From positions 1 through 35,313 of the forward strand of contig JAFGGB010000203.1 of assembly GCA_016930775.1 (NCBI GenBank): a stretch of 35,313 bases of DNA, given 5' to 3'. Numbering within the stretch: the stretch's first letter is position 1; each line of letters starts with the position of its first letter. A program made the translations under genes and the position numbers. The notes beneath the pieces were generated by a model. The model saw only the letters and a list, made by a program, of their open reading frames with translations, was not told the DNA's origin and did not search any database. Origin of the DNA: Deltaproteobacteria bacterium. GTDB taxonomy: Bacteria > Desulfobacterota > Syntrophia > Syntrophales > UBA2210. Shown here piece by piece: positions 15,761 to 24,671 of this stretch.

Positions 15761-16037
15761 GGCTAATATCACGCAGTATTTCATCTTTCTGCTTACGCTT
15801 GTCGGTGTTTGGGGTGTTTTGATCATCGGGGTCGTGCAATGGATCATGAACCGCTGCCTTAATTCCTTTGATGATAGATTCAAAAAAATGGAGGGGGAAA
15901 TCCTGGAAATGAAAATATCACTTCCGCTGGAATATGTGCGGCGTGAGGACTTCATACCTTTTTCGGTGAGGATCAGCGCGAAGATGGATGCGCTGGCGGC
16001 ACTGATACATGAAATCAAAGGGGGCATTCATGGCTGA
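15750..16037 (+). CDS. Small membrane protein with coiled coil
   Basis: This 95-aa protein begins at 15750 behind AGAGGAGG. Residues 10-31 are a membrane helix (FIFLLTLVGVWGVLIIGVV). A helical, charged segment follows (SFDDRFKKMEGEILEMK), then LPLEYVRREDF, a short motif seen in many small phage membrane proteins of lysis and structural modules. It may be a holin or inner-membrane spanin-like protein. Family not certain. Confidence 0.6.
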   Translation: MPVEANITQYFIFLLTLVGVWGVLIIGVVQWIMNRCLNSFDDRFKKMEGEILEMKISLPLEYVRREDFIPFSVRISAKMDALAALIHEIKGGIHG

Positions 16038-16344
16038 GATAGATATCGAAAAAGCAAAACGATCACAGATGCGCTGGCTGATTTTAGAAACATTGAACGC
16101 AGCCAGGCCCATCGGTGCCAGTGACCGGACGATCCTAACAGCCATTCAGGGAATCATTGCCGATGCGACGCTCCTCGAAATCAGACGAGAGATGGATTAC
16201 CTGGAAGACCGCGGCCTCATTAAAATTGAAGGACGAGAAATACAGCCCAACTGGCACGCGGAACTTACACATCACGGCGTTGACGTGGCGGAGTATACCG
16301 TCGAGTGCCGGCCGGGTATCGCCCGTCCAAAAAAATGGTGGTGA
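16030..16344 (+). CDS. Winged-helix protein before the terminase genes
   Basis: This 104-aa protein has a typical winged-helix layout: SQMRWLILETLNAARP, DRTILTAIQGIIADATLLEI, MDYLEDRGLIKIE and then HAELTHHGVDVAEYT. Proteins of this kind occur just before the small terminase in Mu-like phages. It overlaps the preceding gene by eight bases. It may regulate late genes or bind packaging DNA; this is not known. Confidence 0.7.
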   Translation: MAEIDIEKAKRSQMRWLILETLNAARPIGASDRTILTAIQGIIADATLLEIRREMDYLEDRGLIKIEGREIQPNWHAELTHHGVDVAEYTVECRPGIARPKKWW

Positions 16345-16346
16345 AG

Positions 16347-16874
16347 ATGCCGCAACGATCAGCCGTAACACGACTGCCGGATGATATCCGGGCTGAACTG
16401 AATCGGCGCCTGGTTCAAAACGGATTTGCCGATTACCAGGGCCTCGCCGACTGGCTTGCCGACCTGGGGTATGAAATCTCCAAGTCATCGATCCACCGGT
16501 ACGGACAGAACTTTGACAACCGCCTTGCCGCCCTCACAACTGCCACGGCACAGGCAAAGGCGGTTACCGAGGTCGTCGGTGATGAAGAGGGGGCAATGAA
16601 TGAGGCCCTGATTCGACTGGTCCAGGAAAAACTCTTCGATGTCCTGGTCAACTTGCAGATTGACGATCCGGATTCTTTCGCAAAAGTTTTCCCGAAATTG
16701 GGCCTCATGGTCGCCCGGCTGGGCAATGCCTCGGTGAAACAGAAGCAGTGGCAGGCCGAGGCCAGGAAAAAGGCGAAGAGCGCGGCAAGAGCAGTCGACA
16801 GAATCGTGCGGCAGACAGATCTGCCCCCGGAAAAGGTCGATGAAATACAAAAAAAGATACTGGGTATTGTCTAA
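16347..16874 (+). CDS. Mu gp27-like protein (DUF3486), probable small terminase
   Basis: This 175-aa protein matches DUF3486. The N-terminus RSAVTRLPDDIRAELNRRL, then FADYQGLADWLADLGYEIS and SKSSIHRYGQ, forms a helix-turn-helix typical of Mu gp27, assigned as the terminase small subunit. The C-terminal part is helical with a basic KQKQWQAEARKKAKSAAR segment. The start at 16347 was chosen behind GGTGGTG; upstream in-frame codons lie in the preceding gene. It overlaps TerL by one base. Confidence 0.8.
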   Translation: MPQRSAVTRLPDDIRAELNRRLVQNGFADYQGLADWLADLGYEISKSSIHRYGQNFDNRLAALTTATAQAKAVTEVVGDEEGAMNEALIRLVQEKLFDVLVNLQIDDPDSFAKVFPKLGLMVARLGNASVKQKQWQAEARKKAKSAARAVDRIVRQTDLPPEKVDEIQKKILGIV

Positions 16875-18421
16875 TGGGCCAGCGATATACACCGGACAGA
16901 GATTTTAACGGGGCTCGCACGGCGACCGGCCTCCTCCTGCCGTATCAGGCGCGGTGGGTTTCTGACATGAACCATGTAAAGGTCTGCGAAAAATCACGCC
17001 GTATCGGCCTGTCATGGTCCGAAGCGGCCGATGATGTCCTCTGGGCATCTCAGCGGGGCACCGGTGAAAAACGCAATGTCTGGTACATCGGCTATAACAA
17101 GGATATGGCCCTGGAATACATCAACGATTGCGCGAACTGGGCTCGGGCATACAATCTGGCCGTATCGGCAATGGAGGAAACGGAAGACATCTCCGTCGAT
17201 GAGGTCGTTGAAGATGGGCAGAAAGTCGTCAAGGAAGAAAAAATTCTGGCCTTTCGCATCACCCTGGAATCGGGCTGGCGAATCACCGCTCTGTCAAGCC
17301 GGCCGGCAAACCTTCGAGGGAAACAGGGACGCATCATAATAGATGAAGCTGCGTTTCATGAAGACCTCCGCGGGCTTATCAAAGCGGCAATGGCCATGCT
17401 TATATGGGGTGGTGATGTCCGAATCATTTCCACTCATAACGGCGATGATAATGAGTTTAACTCCCTGGTACAGGATATCCGAGCCAAACGAAAGCCATAC
17501 AGCTTGCATCGGATAGATTTCGATGACGCCCTGAAAGATGGTCTCTGCAAGCGTATATTTCAGGTGCTCGGCCGTGAATGGACGCCGGAAGTCGAGGTCC
17601 AGTGGCGGCAGGACGTTATCGATTCCTATGGTGACGATGCAGATGAAGAGCTTTTCTGTGTGCCGTCCCAGGGATCCGGAACGTTTCTCTCACGGGCGCT
17701 TATAGAGACCTGTTTGTCGTCCGACATTCCCGTGATTCGGTATGAGCGCCCCGCATCATTTGCGGAGTTGGCCGATCATGTCCGCTACGCAGAAGTTGAA
17801 GCCTGGTGTGAAGACATACTGAAACAATACCTGGATGCTCTTGATACAAAGCGGCGCCATTACTTCGGAGAGGACTTCGGACGCTCCGGCGACCTAACGG
17901 ATATTATCCCTCTGGCGGAACAGCAGGATACCACGTTCCGAGCGCCGTTCGTTCTAGAGTTGAGGAATATCCCCTTTCAGCAGCAGGAACAGATCCTTTT
18001 CTATATCGTCGATCGACTGCCGCGGTTTTCATACGGTTCCCTCGATGCTCGAGGCAACGGCCAGTATCTGGCCGAACGGGCAATGCAGCGGTACGGATCA
18101 TACCGGATTGCCCAGGTCATGCTTTCCGAGTCATGGTATCGGGAAAATATGCCACCCTACAAAGCGGCCTTCGAGGACCGTTCCATCCTGCTTGCGAAAG
18201 ACGCCGACATCATCGACGACCACCGGGCATTTAAGTTCATCAAGGGTGTGGCAAAGCTTCCGGAAACGAAAACACGAGGCCAGGACAGGAAACAGCGCCA
18301 CGGTGACAGCGGCATTGCCGGCGCCCTTGCGTGGTTTTCAACCCGGCAGGATGTGGCTGGACCCATCGAATATGAAACCGTCGCCGGGCGCCTTGAATTT
18401 GCCGGCAGAGGAGCCTATTGA
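16874..18421 (+). CDS. terL: Terminase large subunit (Mu gp28-like)
   Basis: This 515-aa protein packages phage DNA into heads. The ATPase domain has Walker A-like KSRRIGLSW at 40-48 and Walker B RIIIDEAAFHE near 153-163, with a coupling motif region (ISTHNGDDNEF). The nuclease domain has YFGEDFGRSGDLTDI near 330-345 and later acidic residues (SLDARGNGQYLAE). Length and motifs match Mu gp28-like terminases, which use headful packaging that includes flanking host DNA. The stop meets the portal start (TGATG). Confidence 0.95.
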   Translation: MGQRYTPDRDFNGARTATGLLLPYQARWVSDMNHVKVCEKSRRIGLSWSEAADDVLWASQRGTGEKRNVWYIGYNKDMALEYINDCANWARAYNLAVSAMEETEDISVDEVVEDGQKVVKEEKILAFRITLESGWRITALSSRPANLRGKQGRIIIDEAAFHEDLRGLIKAAMAMLIWGGDVRIISTHNGDDNEFNSLVQDIRAKRKPYSLHRIDFDDALKDGLCKRIFQVLGREWTPEVEVQWRQDVIDSYGDDADEELFCVPSQGSGTFLSRALIETCLSSDIPVIRYERPASFAELADHVRYAEVEAWCEDILKQYLDALDTKRRHYFGEDFGRSGDLTDIIPLAEQQDTTFRAPFVLELRNIPFQQQEQILFYIVDRLPRFSYGSLDARGNGQYLAERAMQRYGSYRIAQVMLSESWYRENMPPYKAAFEDRSILLAKDADIIDDHRAFKFIKGVAKLPETKTRGQDRKQRHGDSGIAGALAWFSTRQDVAGPIEYETVAGRLEFAGRGAY

Positions 18422-19995
18422 TGATAGTCGACCAGTTCGGAAGACCGATACAAAAGATGGAAAAGAAACCCGAGATTCGCGAGATCGCCGCCGTTGCCGT
18501 CCGGGACCGCTGGTCGACATATCCCAGCGCAGGTCTTACTCCAGCCAAACTCGCCACTATCTTCAAGGAAGCTGACGGGGGGAGCGTCTATCGCCAGGCA
18601 GAGCTTTTCGAGGAGATGGAAGAGAAGGACACCCATCTTTTCTCTGAATTCCAGACCCGCAAAAACGCCGTTCTTGGTCTTGACTATGACATCGAGGCTT
18701 ACTCGAAAGATGGTCGAGACATCAAGATAAAAGACTTTTGTTCCGACGTCTTATTCAACACTCCAAAATTTGAAGATGCCCTCCTGGATCTCCTTGATGC
18801 CATCCCCAAAGGGTATGCTCTCCAGGAGATCATCTGGGACGTCAGTGAGAAAAAGGCCGTTATCATTGGCCTCAACTGGATCCATGCAAAAAAAGCAGTC
18901 TTCACCGACTTCGGTACCGGGATGTGGGACCGGATGACCACGGTTCCTCGCATCATTACTGAGACAGAGCCGGTCAACGGCGAAGAACTGCCGCCCTTCA
19001 AACTTATATATCACCGCTATAAGGCGCGGTCTGGCTATGACACCCGCGCGGGAGTTCTTAGAACATGCGCGTGGATGTACCTGTTCAAGAACTACTCGAT
19101 CAAGGATTGGGTTCGGTTTGCCGAGGTCTTCGGTATGCCGCTGCGCCTCGGAAAGTATGATCCCGGCGCATCACCGGATGATCGGGATGCCCTGAAACTT
19201 GCGGTGCAATCACTGGGGTCCGACGCTGCCGGCATCATCTCGAAATCCACAGAGATTGAATTTGTCGAGGCGGTAAAGTCTGCCCCTAAAGATAACGTCT
19301 ATGAAACCTTGGCGAACTTCTGCAACCGGGAAATGTCCAAAGCGATTTTGGGGCAAACAGCCACCACCGAGGGAACCCCGGGCAAGCTCGGTAATGAAAC
19401 GGCCCAGGACAAGGTTCGTCAGGATCTCATTGAGGCCGACGCCTCGGCACTGGCGACCACTATCAGGGAACAGATCCTCCGCCCCCTGGTCGGATACAAC
19501 TACGGCTGGGATGCACCGATCCCCTGGTTTCAGATCAAATACGAACCCCCGGAGGATCTCAAAACCCTTTCCGAAGTGTATGGCAATCTTCATAAGATTA
19601 ATTATCCCCTCTCGGCGAAGCATGTCTCGGAGCGTTTTGGCGTTCCTCTTCCGGATCCGAAAGATAAGGATGATTTCATTCTTCCGTCATCTCCCATGAC
19701 ACCTGTTTCCCTGAAACGGATTACTGCAAAAAAAGGCCGTTTCACGCCTGAACAGGAATTGCTGGAGGACTTAATCGCATCGTCAGGAAAAGAGGCACAA
19801 AAGGCCTTTTCCGGCCTTCTGGCGCCGGTTCGTGCTCTTATTCTCAAAGCAAACTCTCTCACGGAAATCCGTGACGGCATATACGAACTATACAGCGATA
19901 TGGATCCCCGCGCCCTCGAGGAACTGGTGGCGCGGGCAATATACACGGCCGACCTCTTTGGCCGGTCGACCATTACAGAGAAGGACAATGCCTGA
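18421..19995 (+). CDS. Portal protein, DUF935 family (Mu gp29-like)
   Basis: This 524-aa protein is the dodecameric portal at the head vertex. Family features include LFEEMEEKDTHLFSEFQTRK near residues 65-85, the YALQEIIWDV segment, WMYLFKNYSIKDWVRFAE and the FGMPLRLGKYD motif near 235-250. The C-terminal region (EDLKTLSEVYGNLHKINYPL, then a helical tail) also fits the family. The ATG at 18421 overlaps the TerL stop. The gene overlaps the morphogenesis gene by eight bases. Confidence 0.9.
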   Translation: MIVDQFGRPIQKMEKKPEIREIAAVAVRDRWSTYPSAGLTPAKLATIFKEADGGSVYRQAELFEEMEEKDTHLFSEFQTRKNAVLGLDYDIEAYSKDGRDIKIKDFCSDVLFNTPKFEDALLDLLDAIPKGYALQEIIWDVSEKKAVIIGLNWIHAKKAVFTDFGTGMWDRMTTVPRIITETEPVNGEELPPFKLIYHRYKARSGYDTRAGVLRTCAWMYLFKNYSIKDWVRFAEVFGMPLRLGKYDPGASPDDRDALKLAVQSLGSDAAGIISKSTEIEFVEAVKSAPKDNVYETLANFCNREMSKAILGQTATTEGTPGKLGNETAQDKVRQDLIEADASALATTIREQILRPLVGYNYGWDAPIPWFQIKYEPPEDLKTLSEVYGNLHKINYPLSAKHVSERFGVPLPDPKDKDDFILPSSPMTPVSLKRITAKKGRFTPEQELLEDLIASSGKEAQKAFSGLLAPVRALILKANSLTEIRDGIYELYSDMDPRALEELVARAIYTADLFGRSTITEKDNA

Positions 19996-20731
19996 AATTG
20001 CACTCGAACCATTGCCGTTCCAGGAAGCAGCCGATTACTTCGGTGACCGGGTACCCATGACGCCGGAGCAGTTCGCCGCCCTTGCAGCTGATGCGCGAAC
20101 TACCGCGTTCATGGTGTCCGGCGTTGCCCGAATGGACCTGTGCGTTGGCATTCACGATGCAATTCTAAAGGCCATCGAAGAGGGTGAAACACTCGCCGAG
20201 TTTCAGGACCGGGTCGACGATATTTTTGCCGCTCAGGGTTTCATTGCATCGGAAGAAGGGCTTGGTGCCTGGCGTCTGGAGACCATCTTCCGAACGAATA
20301 TCCAGACCGCCTATAACGTGGGTAGGTACCGGCAATTGGTCGACTTGAAGGATCGTTTTCCGTACTGGGAATACGATGCCGTCAACGATTCAAACACTCG
20401 GCCGGAGCATGCCGCCCTGGACGGTAAGGTATTCCCGGCGGACAGTCCTTTCTGGGACACCTGGTATCCGCCGAATGGTTTTAACTGCCGGTGTGGCGTC
20501 CTGCCCATCCACAAATACGCAGCCGAAGAGGAGAATCTTACAATTGAAACGGAGGATCCCACGGGCAAATTGATAGAACCGATCGATGCTGCGGGAAACA
20601 GGCTCCCGGCGCGGCTGCTTATTCCAGATCCCGGATTCAGTCGAAATCCTGCCAAGGATCCCTGGCAGCCGGACCTCTCAAAATATCCGGAACCGCTGCG
20701 GGGGCGGTTCGAGAAGGAGATGAACACATGA
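19988..20731 (+). CDS. Head morphogenesis protein (Mu gpF/SPP1 gp7-like)
   Basis: This 247-aa protein contains the minor-head domain: ETIFRTNIQTAYNVGRYRQL near 100-120, then YWEYDAVNDSNTRPEHAALD and WYPPNGFNCRCGV near 165-175, the conserved Cys-x-Cys end of this domain. It probably acts at the portal in early head assembly. It is shorter than Mu gpF (about 420 aa). The start at 19988 was chosen because it overlaps the portal stop by eight bases and matches the family N-terminus (EPLPFQEAADYF). Its stop overlaps the protease ATG. Confidence 0.9.
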   Translation: MPEIALEPLPFQEAADYFGDRVPMTPEQFAALAADARTTAFMVSGVARMDLCVGIHDAILKAIEEGETLAEFQDRVDDIFAAQGFIASEEGLGAWRLETIFRTNIQTAYNVGRYRQLVDLKDRFPYWEYDAVNDSNTRPEHAALDGKVFPADSPFWDTWYPPNGFNCRCGVLPIHKYAAEEENLTIETEDPTGKLIEPIDAAGNRLPARLLIPDPGFSRNPAKDPWQPDLSKYPEPLRGRFEKEMNT

Positions 20732-21774
20732 AACTGTACGTCATGATGAAGGAGCTTGACGGTGTCCTGTCCGAATTCAAGGTGCTGCCGTACGGCGATG
20801 TCATCCTGGAAGGAAGAGAAACGCCGGCCGTTGTTAACGAGGAGGCAAAGGCAAGCATAATCTCTCATTTCGAGCGACGCGGGAATGACATGGTCATCGA
20901 CTATGAGCATCAAACACTGAGCGGTGTCCAGGCGCCGGCGGCGGGCTGGATAAAAAAGCTTGTGGATAAAGGCAGAGATGGTCTCTGGGCTGTCGTCGAG
21001 TGGACGGATCGGGCCAAGGAATATCTGAAAAACAGGGAATACCGTTACTTCTCTCCGGTTATGTGGATCAGAGAGGGGGATAACGTAGTGGTGCAAATTG
21101 AGAATGTGGCACTTACCAATTACCCACGAATCAACAATTTAGAGCCGATCATGGCGAAACTTGAACTCGAGTCAAGCTGCCAGGGTCAAAAGGAGGAGGT
21201 AGTTATGTTGAAGAAAATCAGAGAAATGCTGGGCCTGTCAGTCGATGCCGCTGATGACAAGGTCCACGAAGCGGTGGCGCTCGTCATGCTGAAGAACGCC
21301 GACCTGGAAACCAAGCTTGCCGAGGCGAAGGCTGTGAAGGTGGTTGCCTGCAAGGAAGTCATGGAAGCTCTTGGCGCCGACGAAAAGGCGACAGCTGACG
21401 ACCTTGTGAAGGCCATCAACGGCATGAAGGCCCTCGAAACGCCGGCGCAGAAACTGGCCGCGAAGGTCCAGGAACTGGAGGGGAAACTGGCGGCCAGAGA
21501 GTGCGAAGACCTCGTGCAGGAGGCACTGAAGACCGGGCGTACCTCTCCGGCGGAACTTGATGAATGGGGCCGCGACCTGGCAAAGACCGCGCCTGACCAG
21601 TTTCGGAAGATTGTCCTGACGCGGACGGCCGGCAGCGTCGTGCCCCTGGAAAAAATCAATCACACCCCCGAAAAGAAGGGTGGTGCGACGGATGAGGTGC
21701 AGCGCACTATCAATACCATGCTGGGCATTACCCAGGAACAGTACGAGAAATACGGGCCGAAAGCGGCCGAATAA
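20728..21774 (+). CDS. I: Prohead protease and scaffold (Mu I-like)
   Basis: This 348-aa protein combines an N-terminal protease domain (about 1-150) with a C-terminal scaffold. The protease part has the conserved MVIDYEHQTL (His near 56) and YRYFSPVMWI (Ser near 112) segments. In Mu, gene I encodes the protease and Z, its C-terminal part started internally, encodes the scaffold. The C-terminal region here (160-348) is helical, rich in Ala, Lys and Glu, and ends with ITQEQYEKYG, typical of Mu scaffolds. Its stop is 14 bases before the next ATG. Confidence 0.9.
   Translation: MKLYVMMKELDGVLSEFKVLPYGDVILEGRETPAVVNEEAKASIISHFERRGNDMVIDYEHQTLSGVQAPAAGWIKKLVDKGRDGLWAVVEWTDRAKEYLKNREYRYFSPVMWIREGDNVVVQIENVALTNYPRINNLEPIMAKLELESSCQGQKEEVVMLKKIREMLGLSVDAADDKVHEAVALVMLKNADLETKLAEAKAVKVVACKEVMEALGADEKATADDLVKAINGMKALETPAQKLAAKVQELEGKLAARECEDLVQEALKTGRTSPAELDEWGRDLAKTAPDQFRKIVLTRTAGSVVPLEKINHTPEKKGGATDEVQRTINTMLGITQEQYEKYGPKAAE
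21205..21774 (+). CDS. Z: Internally started scaffold protein (Mu Z-like)
   Basis: An ATG at 21205, in frame with the protease gene at residue 160, is preceded by AAAAGGAGGAGGT with five bases of spacing, a near-perfect ribosome binding site inside a coding region. The product would be the 189-aa scaffold alone (MLKKIREMLGLSVDAAD onward). This reproduces the nested I/Z arrangement of Mu, in which the scaffold is made in excess over the protease. Expression is inferred, not seen. Confidence 0.75.
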   Translation: MLKKIREMLGLSVDAADDKVHEAVALVMLKNADLETKLAEAKAVKVVACKEVMEALGADEKATADDLVKAINGMKALETPAQKLAAKVQELEGKLAARECEDLVQEALKTGRTSPAELDEWGRDLAKTAPDQFRKIVLTRTAGSVVPLEKINHTPEKKGGATDEVQRTINTMLGITQEQYEKYGPKAAE

Positions 21775-21788
21775 GGAGGTGTCACACC

Positions 21789-22964
21789 ATGAGAATTTCA
21801 CGAAGCCATAAAAGTTTTGTCACCGGATTCATTACAATCCTGGTGGCAATGCTGCTCATTCTCTGGGCGGCGCCGGTATGTGCGACGGTACTTTCGGCGG
21901 ACAAAAAGACGGAATACACGGACGGAAAATTACTCGTCCTGCCCGTCGACGACGGCGACACGATCTATGCCGGTGCACTGGTTTCAGTCAATGCCGACGG
22001 CTATGTAATAGCCGGTGCCGATACGGCGAGCACGATATTCGTGGGTATTGCCCGGGAGTATGTCGATAATTCGTCCGGATCCGATGGCGATGAAACCGTC
22101 ACCGTCCAGCGGGCCGGGGTTTTCAAGATGCTCTTCGGGACTGCCATCTCAGAGGCGAATGTCGGTGACAACGTGTTCATCGCCGATGATGCAACCGTCG
22201 ATCTCACGGCAAACGTGACGCATAACATCTACGTCGGGATCATCGCCAAGTATATTGACTCGACACATGCTTGGGTCGACATCACGCCCGCAATCCAGCA
22301 GGCCGACGTGGCGACACATATCGCCGACGCCTCGGGAGCCCACGCGGCAAGTGCTGTCTCGATAGAAGATGTTGGCACCCACACGGCGCAGACCGAAGTT
22401 GAATCTGCCCTGCAGGAAATTTACCAGCACCTGCTCTCCACCCAGGCGTTCATCAACCTGCCGATCGGTGCATGGACCGAGGCGGACGGTACCGCGCTGG
22501 CGGATTTTGCAGACGGTGATTCGACGACTCCGGGATGGAGTGCCGGTGATGAGGGCTTCGGTATCAGGTGGAACAACCACGCACAGCCTGATCCCATTTC
22601 GACCAGCGTACCGATCCCGCCTGATCTGGACGAGACCGCTGATGTCATTGTGCATGTCCTTGCCGCGAAGACCGGGGCGACCGAGGCGGACGCGGTGAAA
22701 TGGACCATCGAGGCGTTTAATAACGTCGATGCGGCGCTCTACGATGCAGACGCCGATTTCGGCGGAGATTCCTCGGCAATGACGGGCACGGCGACAGCCA
22801 AGACGTGTCAGGAAGAAACGCTGACCCTTGCCGCCGCGAATGTGGCGGGATCCCCCTGCGTGCTCACGCTCACTCTGCAGCCGAAGGACGGCACGCTGGG
22901 CACTGACGACGTGATAGTGTTCGGCGTATGGCTCGAATACACGCGGAAACTTTTGGGGTCGTAA
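21789..22964 (+). CDS. Head decoration-like protein with N-terminal signal sequence
   Basis: This 391-aa protein lies between scaffold and major capsid genes. Residues about 33-170 match the capsid decoration pattern: LLVLPVDDGDTIYAGALVSV, IFVGIAREYVDN and VQRAGVFKMLFG. A linker with AHAASAVSIEDVGTHTA and SALQEIYQHLL follows, of the type found in fibres. The C-terminal ~160 residues look like a beta-sandwich (INLPIGAWTEADGTALADF, with a final VIVFGVWLEYTRKL). The first 32 residues look like an exported signal peptide (basic start, hydrophobic core, PVCA cleavage-like site), unusual for a virion head protein. The start follows TAAGGAGGTG. Confidence 0.75.
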   Translation: MRISRSHKSFVTGFITILVAMLLILWAAPVCATVLSADKKTEYTDGKLLVLPVDDGDTIYAGALVSVNADGYVIAGADTASTIFVGIAREYVDNSSGSDGDETVTVQRAGVFKMLFGTAISEANVGDNVFIADDATVDLTANVTHNIYVGIIAKYIDSTHAWVDITPAIQQADVATHIADASGAHAASAVSIEDVGTHTAQTEVESALQEIYQHLLSTQAFINLPIGAWTEADGTALADFADGDSTTPGWSAGDEGFGIRWNNHAQPDPISTSVPIPPDLDETADVIVHVLAAKTGATEADAVKWTIEAFNNVDAALYDADADFGGDSSAMTGTATAKTCQEETLTLAAANVAGSPCVLTLTLQPKDGTLGTDDVIVFGVWLEYTRKLLGS

Positions 22965-22989
22965 AAACCTATCAAAGAAGGAGGATAAC

Positions 22990-23871
22990 ATGATTGTAAA
23001 CCAGGCAAACTTAGAGGGGATCTACAAAAGCTTCAGCACCATCTTCAATGAGGCGTTTCAGCAGACCCCGACCGACTATGAAAAGGTCGCCATGACGGTT
23101 CCGTCAACTGGAAGGTCCATCGATTACAAGTGGCTTGCCGATTTCCCCACCATGCGGGAGTGGCTCGGTGACAGGGTTATCAAGGATATTTCGGCGTTTC
23201 ATTATGAGATCACCAACAAGGATTTCGAAGTGACGATCGGCGTGAACCGGAACGATATCGATGATGATCAGATCGGTATCTACAATCCCATCATCAGGAT
23301 GCTGGCCCACCAGGCAAAGATCCATCCCGATGACCTGGTGTTTAAGCTGCTGGCAGCGGCCTTCGAAACCGAATGCTATGACGGCCAGTATTTCATCGAC
23401 TCGGATCATGAGGTGAACGACGCTTCTGTTTCCAATGACGGCGGGGGATCAGGCAATCCCTGGTTCTTGATGGATCTCTCGAAGCCGATCAAGCCCCTGA
23501 TCCTGCAGCGTCGGAAGAATCCTGAATTTGTGGCGATGGACAGCCCGACGGACGAGAACGTCTTCATGCGGAAAGAATTCCGCTACGGCGTGGACGACCG
23601 GAAAAACGTCGGGTTCGGACTCTGGCAACTTGCTTACGGGTCCAAGGATACCCTGGACGCCACAACTTACGCTGCAGCCCGTGCGGCCATGATGGCATTC
23701 AAGAAAGATGATGGAAGCACGCCTCTCGGTATACGCCCCACTCACCTCGTATGCGGACCGACGAACGAGAGCACGGCGCGCACGCTTATCGATATCATGA
23801 ACAATGCCGCGGGTGCCGGGAATCCCTGGTATCACACAGTGGAGCTTATAATCACACCCTGGCTGACCTAA
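22990..23871 (+). CDS. T: Major capsid protein (Mu gpT-like)
   Basis: This 293-aa protein matches Mu-like major head subunit gpT: MIVNQANLEGIYKSFSTIF at the N-terminus, YKWLADFPTMREWLGDRVI, FEVTIGVNRNDIDDDQIGIY and a C-terminal VELIITPWLT. The HK97-like fold is expected. It starts behind AAGGAGGATAAC, 25 bases after the decoration-like gene. A GC hairpin follows the stop. Confidence 0.95.
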   Translation: MIVNQANLEGIYKSFSTIFNEAFQQTPTDYEKVAMTVPSTGRSIDYKWLADFPTMREWLGDRVIKDISAFHYEITNKDFEVTIGVNRNDIDDDQIGIYNPIIRMLAHQAKIHPDDLVFKLLAAAFETECYDGQYFIDSDHEVNDASVSNDGGGSGNPWFLMDLSKPIKPLILQRRKNPEFVAMDSPTDENVFMRKEFRYGVDDRKNVGFGLWQLAYGSKDTLDATTYAAARAAMMAFKKDDGSTPLGIRPTHLVCGPTNESTARTLIDIMNNAAGAGNPWYHTVELIITPWLT

Positions 23872-23897
23872 CGCACAAGCGGCGTCGGAAGAAAACG

Positions 23898-23918
23898 GGG
23901 GCGGGATACTCCCGCCCC
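23898..23918 (+). terminator. Hairpin after the capsid gene
   Basis: GGGGCGGGA and TCCCGCCCC pair perfectly around a three-base loop. No T-run follows, so it is more likely an RNA-stabilising or partial terminator element that keeps capsid mRNA levels high relative to downstream genes. The next gene starts 25 bases later. Confidence 0.5.
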
Positions 23919-23942
23919 TCACTATAGAAAGCGGGGGAAGAC

Positions 23943-24242
23943 ATGATCAGAATAAAGTGCAAGAAAGGGACGTTCCGCCGGGGCGGTGTGCGGCATACCG
24001 AGGAATGGGCCGATTATCCCGACGACAGGTTTACCGCTGATGAAATAGCGGTACTCCAGGGGGAATCCAAGCTCATTGTTGAAGTTTTACAGGACAAGCC
24101 TGATGAGGCAAAAACCAGGGCGCAGCTCCTGGAGGATCTCTCAAAATATCAACCCGTCGAAATGCTTGAAAAGGAGACTAAGGCAAACCTGCTGGAGATG
24201 TTGAAAGCTCACAGAGAGGCTGAGAAATCTCAGGGGGCGTAA
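23943..24242 (+). CDS. HI1506/Mu gp35-like head protein
   Basis: This 99-aa protein has the small, conserved pattern FRRGGVRHTEEWADYPDDRF, then FTADEIAVLQGESKLIVEV, seen in the gene between capsid and gp36 of Mu-like phages. The C-terminal ~45 residues are charged and helical. The role is not established; a structural role at the head or connector is inferred from position. The start follows AAAGCGGGGGAAG. Confidence 0.75.
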   Translation: MIRIKCKKGTFRRGGVRHTEEWADYPDDRFTADEIAVLQGESKLIVEVLQDKPDEAKTRAQLLEDLSKYQPVEMLEKETKANLLEMLKAHREAEKSQGA

Positions 24243-24245
24243 CCG

Positions 24246-24671
24246 ATGGCTTATTGTAGTCAGGCGAACATATTGAACAGGCTGGATGAGGATACCCTCA
24301 TCCAGCTGACCGATGACGACGACCTCGGAGTCGTTGATGAAAACATCGTTACCCAGGCGATCGCCGATGCCGACGCCGAGATCGACGGCTACTGCGGTAA
24401 ACGGTATGACGTTCCTTTCTTGACGGTTCCGGCGATCATCGAGAAGATCTCCGTCGATATCGCCATTTACAATCTCTATGCACGGCGGAAAGGGGCACCG
24501 GAAGATCGGGAGAAACGCTATCAGAATGCCGTCAAGTTCCTGACCAATGTCTCAAAAGGGCTCATTTCCCTGGGTGAAAATGATCCGAACGGAGGCCCGT
24601 CGAGCGGCCACGAAGTCAGCATCGACTGTAACGATCCTGTCTTTAGCCGGGACGACATGGAGAGCTTTTAG
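24246..24671 (+). CDS. Mu gp36-like protein (DUF1320), head-tail connector
   Basis: This 141-aa protein matches DUF1320: MAYCSQANILNRLDEDTLI, then ADADAEIDGYCGKRYDVPF, then KISVDIAIYNLYARRK and REKRYQNAVKFLTNV. Members have the helical fold of head-completion adaptor proteins such as gp6 of HK97. It stops directly before the next ATG. Confidence 0.85.
   Translation: MAYCSQANILNRLDEDTLIQLTDDDDLGVVDENIVTQAIADADAEIDGYCGKRYDVPFLTVPAIIEKISVDIAIYNLYARRKGAPEDREKRYQNAVKFLTNVSKGLISLGENDPNGGPSSGHEVSIDCNDPVFSRDDMESF

Noticed and set aside
22149-22991. A 280-aa minus-strand frame opposite the decoration-like gene
   Set aside because: Arg-rich shadow composition opposite a clearly coding strand; no start signal and no neighbours on that strand.
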